Notes under the pieces: generated by a model
The model's input: only the letters and a program-made list of their open reading frames with translations
Databases searched by the model: none
Told to the model about the DNA's origin: nothing
Shown here: piece by piece, positions 23,052 to 33,404 of the stretch
Numbering within the stretch: the stretch's first letter is position 1
How the letters are laid out: each line of letters starts with the position of its first letter
NCBI GenBank assembly: GCA_000934385.1
Contig: KN880512.1
Coordinates: 35,064-99,063 of the forward strand
Length of the DNA: 64,000 bases
Source: Cylindrobasidium torrendii FP15055 ss-10
Taxonomy: Eukaryota > Basidiomycota > Agaricomycetes > Agaricales > Physalacriaceae
Direction of reading: 5' to 3'
Made by a program: the position numbers and the translations under genes

Positions 23052-26017
23052 TCATCTCACCCGCTCCCGCGTCTTCCCCAACCAGCTAATGCTCTCCTTG
23101 CGACTCGGGTGTCCGCCCAGATGGGAGCGCGCTTGTGTCAACCCCATCGCGTGAATCGAGGCCATCATCATTTCCTGCTCCTTCTGGTATCTATGCGTGA
23201 GCTGGTTAACGAGGTGCTTCTGTCTCGCGAGCTCGTCCTCGAGCAGCTTGATCTGTTGTCGGAAGCTTGTCTCCGCCTCTTCGAAATTGCCCTGTACACC
23301 TAGTAAGCACCCAAGCATTGGTGATGTCCAAGTAAGACGTACTGCTGCCATCATCGGGCCCTTCGCTGCATGCTCCTCCTTGAATAGTTTATCTTGCGTC
23401 TTGATAAACTGCTTCGCCTTCTGGAGTTTCTCTTGCCCGGCCTTGTGGGCATCCCGCAAGTTCGCCAGCTCCTCAGCCATCGCCAACATCTGCGCCTTGA
23501 CATCCTCCGGAACGGGTTTACCGTTGAGCGAGGCACGAAGGTCACTATGCACGCTCAGCACTGTTCAGCACCTTTGAGGCGCTTACTTACCCAAAGTCAC
23601 GCTCCCTTTGGAGCATCCTTTCGCGCTGACCGATGCCCTCGCTCTGGAGATTGATCTTCTCTAGTAACAGGGCATTGACCTGCTCGAGTTGCATCCTATT
23701 CTTGTCGTGCAGCTCCTTGTTCTGGGCGGTTAAGCGCTCGATATCCGTCTCAAGCCCGGCCTTGTCCTCGTTGACCGACTCGCGCAATGTACTGAGAATA
23801 TCCAACTGATCTTTGTTGACCAGTGTCACTGCGTGGGGTCAGACGGAGCGATCAGAAATAAACGAATACATACAGTCTGACTTGGCAATAGTCAACTCCT
23901 TGGCCTGTGTGTCGTATTTGACTGACAGCTCGGCGTAGTTCTTCTGAACCTCGTCGAGCTTCTCGACAGTCTCATTGAGACGTTGCCTTAATGCAATAGC
24001 CGCTTCCGCTCTGCACAAAGACTTAACACAAGGGCAAATGAAGACGCAAGACGACATACCCGTCACCCATTGACTTGCCACTGCGGATCTCCTCCAAGTC
24101 CCTCTGAAGAACCAGCTTCTCCCGATGCGCCGTCAGATAATCATTCTCATAACGTGTCTTCATCCTCGTAGCATCCTCTAACAAGTTCTCCATAACCAGA
24201 AGTTGACTTGCATCCGTCTCGTTCTTCTTGACTGCCTCCAGCTCGCGCTTCAGTCGCCTGACTTGCAACTTGAGATCTGTCATCGTCGTTCCAGTGATGG
24301 CGTCGTCCAACTCGCCTCCCAGACCAAGGACAGGCGTCTCGCCCTCTGCTTCCGCATCCTCCTCGATAGAAGTACTCAATGCCTCTGGCTCAGGCAATTC
24401 CTCGGACGTATCCTGGCGAGCAGGGCGCTCCGAGCGTACTGGCCGGTGTGAAGACAACTCGAGCTCGCGTACCCGCTCTTGGTAAAGATCCAGTGTTTCC
24501 TGATCCTTTTCACGCTCGGCAGCTTGGATTCGGGCCTTCGTCTGAGCTTGCTCCAGGTCGAACTTGACAGTATCAATCTGTTGTTGCCTCTGAGATAACT
24601 TACTCTCAAGCTCTGCCACTTGTGTCTTGTACGACTCCATCAACGGCTTGAAGGCAGCCACCTTACGGTATTCTTCCTCCAGCGACGCGTTCTTGTCAAC
24701 AAGGTCGGCGTTTTGGCGTTCAAGAGACTGGAGACGTTCAGAGAGAGATGAGTTCGAGAACAGAAGTGACATACCTTCAGCTGTTGGCGCAGCTCAGACC
24801 CCTCCTGCAGCTTCTTCTTGTACTTCTCCATGACATTCTCTGTCTTTTGCAAACGGTCGGCGGCATGTCGGTATCTTGAACATCATCAGAATAGGTTTGG
24901 TCGGCGTTCATACGACACTGACTCGTCAAGCTGGTCCTTGAGCTTGTCCGCAAGCTCAGCCTTGGACTGGCTCTCGTCGAGCTTCTCCGTCAACTGGGCC
25001 ACTGTGGAATTCAGTTTCTCGATCTCGACCTCGGCGTGAGAGATAACGTCTTCGTATTTAGAGCTAGATGACGGTTAGAAAGGTCGGAATAGTTGCAGGG
25101 ACGACCACGCACACTTCAGCCCGTAATCGGTCAATTTCGCCTTTGAGCGCGGTCTCCATGCGGCCCTCGCTTTCCGACTGCTGGGATGCATACTCGTGGT
25201 GCACCTCGCGCACTTTGTCTTGCATCTCTTGCTTGAGTTCATCGAGAGCGTTCTGCAATCTTGTGTTTTCCTCCTTGAGGGTTTCGTATTTGCCAGTCGC
25301 ATCCTCCTTTTCAGACAACAGTTGGCTGCGTTCAAACTGGAGGCGGTAGTAATTGTCATCTCTGCGCTCGAGTTCAGTGATATGCTGGGGTTGTGCATTG
25401 GCTGGCAACGCACTCGGCTACGCTAGCCTCTGATGGCTCGAAACTAGATGCAACTATTCTTGACATGACCTGCTAGTCCGTTAGTAACGCGTTGAGAAAT
25501 GCACTGTAGACGCACCTGCTCAATCGCACGCATGAGATTATGCTGATCCCTCTCGCTCAATCCCTGTATCTTCCCGACAAATTCATGGTTACGCTCGCAT
25601 TGCACACCAATTGCGATTGTCAACCGGCACATTATGAGAATGGCTTGAATGTCCGAGTCCTTCGCCATGGCAGAGAGATTGGGGACTTCGAGCGAATTCG
25701 TGGCTTTCTGTAGGATGTCCGAGAAGTACTGGGTCATGAGGCGGTAGAGGCGCTTCAATGAGCCAAAGCGGAGAACCCAGTTGTCCGACGGCTCCAGCGT
25801 GGGCTTGGAATGTCGAAAATACTCCTCGTCACTGAAATCGCGTTGAAACTTCAAAATTATGAGCATACAAACGCGCTCACACATGAGATAATATCTCGAA
25901 AAGTGGGGATCCATCAGAGAGGTCAGCGACGCTTGTGACTGGCCGCGTCAGCGTGAATGTTTCGAAGAAGTGGTAGAACGCGTCGAGCTCCAATTCTGCA
26001 TTTGTGAAGTCCGTCAT
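23052..26017 (-). CDS. HOOK family dynein/dynactin adaptor
   Basis: Links cargo such as early endosomes to dynein-dynactin on microtubules. Exon 1 starts at ATG 26015-26017 (MTDFTNAELELDAFYHFFET) and contains DLSDGSPLFEILSHV, joined by a GTGAGC intron to DEEYFRHSKPTLEP. The N-terminal HOOK domain continues with NWVLRFGSLKRLYRLMTQYF and LTIAIGVQCERNHEFVGKIQ, ending near residue 170. The remainder is long coiled coil (ITELERRDDNYYRLQFERSQ onward) over about eight further exons, interrupted by an acidic stretch (LPEPEALSTSIEEDAEAEGE). The C-terminal part near 23060-23200 (AMGLTQARSHLGG) would be the cargo/FTS-binding end. In filamentous fungi this protein is needed for endosome transport in hyphae. 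Length is near 800 residues. Confidence 0.9.
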
Positions 26018-26361
26018 TGCGCCGTGTCGTTCAACGAACAGGCAGAAGGGTAGGTGTGGTGACCGTCACTGGCCAAGAATGACATCCCACATGGCACATC
26101 GGACCGGTTGTAATCTCGAAATGGCAATCACCGCCAACCTCGCTATACAAGCCTGGGATGCCCATCTACATTTTCATTATTCGAAGCGGACAGTGGCATT
26201 CTCCTGCCAACCTATAAATACCGATAGAAAAGGCTAGCGTCTATGAGGCGCTGTACTAATGTTACAATCTCAGAGCATTTACAAATAACAAGACGGCTTA
26301 TGGCTATTACTTGGGGGTCGTATCGTCGTCGCTGCGGGGCTAGTCTACCAGTTGTGTCCGT
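26018..26361. other. Intergenic region between HOOK and HSF genes
   Basis: About 340 bases, promoter side of the HOOK gene and 3' side of the HSF gene (both minus strand). No clear TATA box or repeat. Confidence 0.4.
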
Positions 26362-27378
26362 CTAGAGAAACTTTCCTCCCGCTGCATTTATCGTACTTGT
26401 CCAATCGCGCGGTATAGAAGGCGGTGGCACCGACATCTCGCGCGAGTTCTCTACTTGCAAGAAATATTGTATCAGGTTTTGCATGAGCGAGTCTTGCTGC
26501 GCCATGTTTCTTTGGAATCCGACCATCTCCACAAGGACGTCGTGGTAGTTGCGCTCCAAATTTCGGATGTGCGCTGACAACTCGTCCTGCGCTTGTGTAA
26601 GGCGCTCGACCTCGTTGTGGAGGGTTGCCGCTGCTGCGCTCGTCGCGCCCGGTGGTCGCTCAATGGGTGGTGTCGTTTGCTTCCTCGCCGCCGGAACCTT
26701 GCGTTTAATGTTCTCCAACGCATGCCGCTGATTTGCGTGGAAGTCGGGGTGGCGGAACACCCAGGCCTGCTATACAATCAGCATACAGTCTAGGCCAGAA
26801 GAAAGGCCCCCCCCAAAGGGCGCCGAGGCATCGAACGCACCTGTTCCCCGTACTCCTCTTCAGTGTTCTTCACCTTATGGAAATCGTACTTGTTCAACTG
26901 CCGCACGAAGCTCGCGAAATTTGCGTGCTTGAATAGCCGAGGAAGAATGGATTTTGTGAACTCGTGAGGGTCTTTCACAACGAAGCAATCACCCCTTGGG
27001 CTCCATGCCACAGCGTTGTCGTAAAGACGATCTGTGAGCATGCTAGAATGAGGTTAGCACTGAGTCAGGCTAGAAGGGCTCGGGCCACTTGCTTGTAAAG
27101 CTTCTTCACAAAATCACTGGTGCCCCCTGTCGGCACAGGCTCATCGTGATGGTCCATCGTGAGTAGGTCCTCCTCCTTCAGTGACGTCCAAGAAGAGTAG
27201 GGCGCCGGAATCGTTTCCTGAGGGTACGCCGTGGTGGCGGTAGTATGATAAGAGTGATGTGGGTAGTTATTGTCGAAGGCTAGCCCAGGGTCTGTTCAGT
27301 CGCGCATTTTATACCAGATGGGCCGTGGAAATTACAACGGACCTCAAACGCACGCTCACCTTGGCTGGGTCCATCCAT
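26362..27378 (-). CDS. HSF-type DNA-binding transcription factor
   Basis: Nuclear regulator with a heat-shock-factor winged helix. The short exon 1 starts at ATG 27376-27378 (MDGPSQ), and an intron of about 70 bp joins [14 protein letters not shown]. The DNA-binding domain starts at [15 protein letters not shown], continues [20 protein letters not shown] and [20 protein letters not shown] (recognition helix, [13 protein letters not shown]), and ends with [20 protein letters not shown] after another intron. Then a basic linker, a hydrophobic heptad coiled coil ([36 protein letters not shown]) for oligomerisation, and a short tail. About 275 residues. There is no response-regulator domain, so it is not Skn7. 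It may be the HSF1-like or Mga1-like paralogue; Hsf1 is normally longer, so Mga1-like is the better guess. Confidence 0.88.
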
Positions 27379-29252
27379 CTTCTGAATTTCGATCTGGTTT
27401 TTTTGCGCCCGCGCCAGAGTACTCCCTCGAGCTTTATACCCTCCCAGAGACACTCAGATCCATCTCTAGATACCTCTTCTACGACCTCTTGACGAACTGT
27501 GGCGGGGGTCTGGACCCTATAGGCTTGAAGTCAGCGGCCGAGACCATTTCGCGGGCCTCGAGCCGAAAGGGCCTCGACCGCAGTCGATCTCAGGCGGGAA
27601 CAGTCGGTTGGCTCACAGAGCAGTGCACGGAAGATTGAGGGAGCATTGTGGCGTCAGTACAAACTCGTACCATCTGCCGAGGAGAGACTCCAGACTGACC
27701 CTCAGAAAGGAGGGACCTCACCGCACAAACTGCCTTGCTTAAGGGTATACAGAAACGGCGAGACCGACTCCCGGAATGCTCCAAGGCCCAGCTGGAACTC
27801 ATCCATGCAGAGAGACAACGTAGACTTGTCATTCACAGAAGGCAGACGAACCGCACACCCGTCGCAAAGGGTGAACAATGGGACTGTTTGTCATCCAATC
27901 TGTTGTGATCGTCGGCCCGAAGTTGTGTGACCCGCATTGGACCCGCACATCTTGCAAAAGAATTCCAGATTCCAGAGATCTTGCACATCTGGCCAGAGGC
28001 GGACTAGAAAAATCATGAACGTGTGTGTCCATTTGTATCTCATCGGAGTCTAGGAAGGGACTCACGCACGCTGTTCATGAACGGGAAAATCGCACGTGAG
28101 TTCGCAATCTCAGCATCAACTCAGATTCTGCAGTTCGGACAGGATCTCAAGAGGACCGCACCAACCCCCTTGCGAATGGCTAGCCATGTCGGGTGCTGCG
28201 CGGTAGGGCTCCCATATTATAGGAGGGGATGACTGAAGCATTGATGAAGGGGCTAAGTAAGCCTTGCATGCAGTGTCATTTGAACGGACTGTCAATGCGG
28301 CGCCACCGGGCCGGAGCCGTGATTCGTCCCAGAGAATCCTTAAGCTTGAGAGAAATTGTGGCTCATTTCTTACAGACAACTTCTTTCGCTTCGTTCAATT
28401 ATCATGATTTTCAAGCTGAGCACGATTTGTCACTTGTTGAAGGACTAGTGGATGTTACGCACGCTTAAACCCTAGCCTAGTTTCATGTACCTTACTTAGT
28501 TAGCTGGCCGCGAGCCTTTAACTACAGCTACCATAGTGATGCCGGGGTCTTGAGGTCTGACCAGCCTCAGACTCAGGCTTACAGTATGTGGTTCAAGAGA
28601 ATAAAGGTAGATCAGATGCAGAACTTATGGAATCACTTCGCGAGTACCAAGTCTCATCATAGTAAACCGATCTGGGACTTCTCTTTCCTGCATGTCCGCA
28701 ACATCGAAGTTCTGAGTTATTGAACGTAATGGACCGTTTCGAAGATTTGAGGCTCCCTGCATCACCTGAAATGTGCCCTCAACAGTTTAGTGTTCGACAT
28801 TTCAGACTGTGCCACCGAGCCACGCTTTATTGTCCTCGCGTCAATTGGTACCCCAAAGATTGGCCAATCATTAATATCGTGCCGGTCAAATAGAAGTTCA
28901 ATGACTCTTTCGGTCATAGCTGACGTCTAGATATCGCCTACCAGCGAAATTCATACTTATCCAGTGCTAAACCCCGACTGTGCGTGGTGCTTAAGGCGTC
29001 TTACCTGCCTTTTGGGTCCTGACTACGCCCCGCTTCGTGGTCCGTACAATCAGCGTAAAATCATGTGGTACTGTGTCCCACACAAAAGTGCGTGCCAATT
29101 CCGTGGGCCGAGGCGGACACGCTTGGGGAATTTATTGATCGATCGTGGGAACTTGCTACTGTTTTGGGCAGACCCCAAGAATTGACGCCGCGCGGATTTA
29201 TTAGCACTCACCAAACCTTTGCTTTCTTACCACTACTACCAACCTGCCAACC
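27379..29252. other. Long intergenic region, no gene supported
   Basis: About 1.9 kb between divergent genes (HSF-type and the small beta-trefoil-like gene). Open frames such as 27270-27638, 27646-27930 and 28023-28232 have no signal, motif or splice partner. No tandem repeat or transposon ends are obvious. The size suggests large regulatory regions or degraded sequence. Confidence 0.4.
27431..27440 (-). promoter_or_regulatory. TATA box of the HSF-type gene
   Basis: GGTATAAAGC on the minus strand, about 55 bases upstream of the ATG, in a good position for a short leader. Confidence 0.45.
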
Positions 29253-29927
29253 ATGTCTGTCACCCACGGCCGCACCCCCAAGGCATGCTAGCTTGTACAC
29301 ACTGTCAATAGCTTCTAATGCTTCTTACAGCTCGTCTCTGGCGTCTACCGTATCATCAACGAGGCCTCGCAGTCAACTATTCGCGTGCACCAGCACGCAC
29401 AACCACTACTGCTGTCATACCGCTACGAGCTCCTGGGTGTCTTTGAGCAGGTGCGTATCTGGAACGTCATTGGTCGGAGCTGGTCTAATCCTTCTCCAGT
29501 GGGAACTCACTGTCCAGGACAAGGGCAGCTATGAGCTGCGATGCATGGGCCTGACGCTTGGCCAGGTTGGCATTGAGAACGTACGCAACCGCACCATCCA
29601 CCGTTCCAACCGTTTCTGAACTCCCCGGACAGGGTGTATGCATTATCAACGGTGGGAACCCCGTCACCTTTGACATCGATTCTATTGGGGATGGCCTCTA
29701 CACGGTGCGTTTGCCTCATTGTCATCGATCGACCGCGTCACTCAGACGCGCTTTGCCAGGTCAAAGCACCTGGAGACGGCCAATACTGGGGCATCGAGCA
29801 GTCCCCCACACGCCAGAAGCCTGAGGTCGCCGTCAAGCTTGCCAGCGCACCGTCTGCCGATGGCGAGTTCGAGTCCACCCAGCTCTGGCGATTCGAGCGC
29901 CTCGACGACGACGCCTCGCACCATTAA
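29253..29927 (+). CDS. Small protein, probable beta-trefoil fold
   Basis: Start ATG at 29253 (MSVTHGRTPK). The first intron (29283-29330, 48 bp) has a GC donor (AAG|GCATGC) and a normal CAG acceptor. Exons continue LVSGVYRIINEASQSTIRVH, YRYELLGVFEQ, WELTVQDKGSYELRCMGL, GQGVCIINGGNPVTFDID, then KAPGDGQYWGIEQ, ending QLWRFERLDD at 29927. No signal peptide. The alternation of short beta segments, the GxY and W(R/x)F ends, and the size (about 160 residues) resemble the beta-trefoil protease inhibitors and lectins of mushroom fruiting bodies (for example MEROPS I66-like). This is inference from pattern only; no inhibitory loop can be identified. Confidence 0.6.
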
Positions 29928-30380
29928 TCTACTCTCAAAATTACCAACGCGTCTCTGTGCGCGCGCGAGGCGTACCCTTACCTGCGTCCCTCCACCCGGC
30001 GCAGCGAATACCATTATTTCACTATTCAACCGGACGTACCGTACCATACACACATACGCAGATTTCCCCTGTAATCACACATTTTCTCATTGTATTTGCG
30101 TCGTGCCCGACTATGCTCGATATCGTGCGCCCCTCGCATTTTCTGTATACCCCAAGGAATTTGTAGATGGGGCGCGCGACGCGACCAAGATGGGGGAGCG
30201 GCGGCCCGAGCCGCCGGCGTGGCGCATTTGATTGCCGAGCGGCCTCTCATTGTTGAAGTTCGACATGCCTGAGAGGCGAGGTATGTCGGGGGACCAGCAG
30301 CTCGAAAGGTTACTGATTAAGTTTCCCTAAGTATTTCACAAATTCCTCTTGTTTGGAAAATAATACATGGCATCTTCTAT
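29928..30380. other. Intergenic region between convergent genes
   Basis: About 450 bases of 3' flank of the beta-trefoil-like gene and of the aldo-keto reductase. Frames here are shadows without motif. Confidence 0.45.
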
Positions 30381-31522
30381 TCAAACATTCGCCTTCGCCT
30401 CTCCAAAGACATGGCGCATGTAAATTCGCCTATGCAGCTTTGCTCCTTCGACATCAATTGCCTTCAGCTCTTCAGCCGTGAGATCTGGCAGGTTGGGAAC
30501 ATTGAGTGTTGCGGTTATACGCTCAGGCTTCGATGTCGTGCTAATTGCGTCGTTAGATCAGGTATTTCCAGCCTGTGCAGAACACAATGATGATTGGGAA
30601 CAGACATACGTGACTACGATGATGCCTTTCTGTAGAAGCCATTTCGTCAAAACATGTGCAGGTTCGACCGTCTTGCCCGTCTCCTTGGACAGGCGTTCGG
30701 CGGCGGCATTGACGGGCGCGTCGACGGGACCACCCTTCACGTGTGTGATTGGTGCAAGGCCGGCATACGACGCGATGCGGATGCCTTTCGACTTTGAAAA
30801 CTCGTAGATCTCCTCCGCAGTGTCGAAGACATATGGGTGGAATTCTATCTGTGTCTCCGTGTCAACAAATGGAGTTCATGTCTTGGGAATGAAGAGAGGA
30901 TTACCTGGTTGACAGCAGGGACGACAGTGGCGCCTTCCAAAAGTTCCTTGAGGTCGACAACACGATAGTTGGACACACCAATGCTCTTCGCCAGACCCTC
31001 TTTCTGGATAGCCTCCAGTTCCTGCCATGTCTTCTTTAGCTCGCCCCGCTCGTTCAAGGGATACGGCTGATGGATGAGGAAAAGGTCGACATAGTCCAAA
31101 CCAAGCTTGGAAAGAGACTCGACGAGTGTATCCCGAATGACAGGCGTTGGACCTTTCGTGTTCGGTCCGAACTTTGTCGTGACAAACAGCGATTCACGAG
31201 GTTTCCCAGATGCTCCAAGAGTTCAGACGGTTGAAAGACTCCTATAGAGACAGAATACAGTACCTTTGATTCCCTCACCAAGCGCCTTCTCGTTCTGGTA
31301 GACTTGTGCGCCGTCGAGATGCGTGATACCGTGGTCGATGGCGGCCTTTACTTGCGACGAAGCGTCCTTGCCGTAAAGCGCTGTGCCCGTACCAAATCCC
31401 AACCAGGGAATGGTATTACCGTCGTTAAGAGTGTAGGACAAAGAAGACATGGTGGTTGAAGAAAGACCTCGGCGAGAGATGCGGCGTAATGAAGACGACG
31501 ATAGTAAAGCAAGTGGTCGCAT
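30381..31522 (-). CDS. Aldo-keto reductase
   Basis: NADPH-dependent carbonyl reductase. Exons read YTLNDGNTIPWLGFGTGTAL, DHGITHLDGAQVYQNEKALG, SESLFVTTKFGP, LGLDYVDLFLIHQPYP, GLAKSIGVSNYRVVDLKELL, IEFHPYVFDTAEEIYEFSKS and, at the end, FGEAKANV. The catalytic tetrad is visible: Asp in HLDGAQ, Tyr in QVYQNE, Lys in VTTKFG and His in FLIHQP. About 300 residues from MSSLSYTL. Two starts are possible: ATG at 31522 gives an Arg/Ser-rich extension (MRPLALLSSSSLRRISRRGL) like a mitochondrial presequence; ATG at 31450 gives the cytosolic form. A TATA box at 31550-31557 leaves almost no leader for the first start, so leaky or mixed initiation is plausible. Substrate unknown. Confidence 0.88.
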
Positions 31523-31549
31523 AGATAGAGTACCGCTGAGGCGAACGGC

Positions 31550-31560
31550 TTTATATACTA
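31550..31560 (-). promoter_or_regulatory. TATA box of the aldo-keto reductase gene
   Basis: TAGTATATAAAG on the minus strand. Its distance to the ATG at 31522 is about 30 bases and to the ATG at 31450 about 100 bases, which bears on which start is used. Confidence 0.5.
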
Positions 31561-31840
31561 CTGGTGTCTGGCAATAATGCCATCATCCGGCACAGAACTT
31601 GCGTGCATAGTAACCTGGTCAGTCACATCGGAAAGCCCGACGGGAGAATTGGCAGTGAATAGAACCGCCGGATAGCCGACACGATAACCGAGATAACATC
31701 AATTTACTCTCCGATTTCAGACATGAATGCAATTGAGGTAGGAAGAGAGCAAAAAATGAAGTTCAAGTCAATCTCTTGCGTGCTGAGACTCAGAGAGAAA
31801 GTCGCAGGCTATGGCGATCAACGCGTGATCACATGACACC

Positions 31841-31915
31841 GGGCGCATGGTGTAGTTGGTTTATCACGCCCGCTTAGCATGCGGGAGGTGTTGGGTTCAA
31901 TTCCCAATGTGTCCA
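31841..31915 (+). tRNA. tRNA-Ala (AGC), copy 1
   Basis: 75 bases fold as a cloverleaf: acceptor GGGCGCA with TGTGTCC, D arm GTG...CAC, anticodon stem CCCGC/GCGGG with loop TTAGCAT (anticodon AGC), T arm TTGGG/CCCAA with loop TTCAATT. Box A (TGGTGTAGTTGG) and box B (GGTTCAATTCC) are present. No intron. A run of T follows near 31932 as terminator. It differs from the other three copies by G instead of A at position 5, which makes a G-T pair. Confidence 0.95.
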
Positions 31916-33404
31916 GACATCGTTCACATGTTCTTTTTCTTTTTGAAGTGTTTTGGCTCCCCTTCGGCTTTCGGCGTTATGTGTATGTACCCTTATCGAG
32001 AAGCGAGATAATTGACGGGGCTGCAGCCGTCATGGTGCCACGCGTTGGTCCTCAGTGCTCACAGGCGCCAGACGTCTTGCGTACAGTGATAACAGCTGGA
32101 TAACAGTACTGTATATCAAGCCTATCGCATCTGCCAAATACCCATATTGAACAGTTCAGAATCTGGCAGTGAGAGCGCGTGTTTGAAAATGATTAAAGCT
32201 TGCATTAGACACACGATAAATTTACTGTATCATAAAGCTATGAGGAATAAACAAAGAGATGTCCCCAGCCCATCTTCCCCTGCTCCGATTTGATCAGAAA
32301 AGATCTCTCCGGCGAAGGAGATAGAGGAGGGAATAACAACAGGTCGGGATATCGAATATTGCTGACGTAAAATGAGAACTGGCGTGTGGGATGACTGCGC
32401 CGTCCAGAGTGTCGAAAGCGTTCACACGTATAAGAGAAGATAAATGGTGGATGATAAACAGATGACTGGAAGAAAAGAGGAATGTTGTATTTTCAGGGTA
32501 ATCTGCCAAAATGTTAGCTACATGGAGAAGCGTTAGGGCGTGGGACACACCTACGGAATACACTACGCGTACGGAAAATCTGTACGACGCCAACCCAACC
32601 AGTATCAAAGTGATGCCGGGATGCCCAAGACTCCCAAGCAGCAGGAGTCCCCGCCACTTGAAAGCCCCAGACAAGATGGATCCAACGCCGAGAAGTTTTT
32701 TCTGGCTCCCAAGAATGGACCGACTCGCGGAGGAAATATTATGCGCAAGGCGGCCAAAGTGAGAGGAGCGGTAAAGTTCACACAGTAGAAAAGCAGAGAA
32801 GAAAGACAAAGTGTTGGATGTCCATTGTCACGGAAAGATGGAAGAAAAAAGCGTGAGATCGAGGATTATATACTGTGATCGAGGTTCCACGCGAGCCTTG
32901 TGGCGTGGAAATCACCGGGAACTGCCAACAAACCACGAACTGTTGAACCCGCGTGGGAAAGCTCAAGGAAGCTAGGTACAACCACTTCCACTTTGTTTCT
33001 TGAGCGTAGTATTCCAACGATTTCAAGCGAGCTACATTTCCTATCGATGCTCTAACTGGAGGTCCACTCATGCACACGGTCCATTGCCCACATATCTACT
33101 ACAGAACTACATACAAGATCGAGATCACACTTACATGACCGCCTTTATATACCAAGCGTATCGTATCGTAAATCCTTCGTGAATTATCGTTATTACCTAT
33201 GCAAGCTCATCTGCCACCCGCACTGGCCGCTGCGCCCCACATCGCGGGGTCATCCTCAGGGTCATTCACATAGCGCTCATACCGCCCCTCCGTCCGCTGG
33301 CTCAGTGCGCTCGGCTTGCGATGCAGCGTATGCCCCCCAGACGGCGTCGGAGAGGGTGGCTCTGCACAAGGCATATCAGCTCGGCATTCTTCTTGCCCAT
33401 GGCG
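31916..33404. other. Intergenic region with overlapping uncalled frames
   Basis: About 1.5 kb. At 32294-32809 a 171-codon minus-strand frame is hydrophobic but has no ATG (it opens with TTG after an in-frame TGA). Opposite it, a plus-strand frame 32540-32788 reads KTPKQQESPPLESPRQDGSN and ends KVRGAVKFTQ, which looks more like a real soluble protein. A minus-strand TATA-like TATATAAT stands at about 32868 before a very short ORF (MDIQHFVFLLCFSTV). None can be settled from sequence alone. Confidence 0.35.

Noticed and set aside
27646..27930. 94-codon plus-strand frame in the long intergenic region
   Set aside because: Starts from GTG, has no splice partner or family motif, and lies in a region with no other coding signal.
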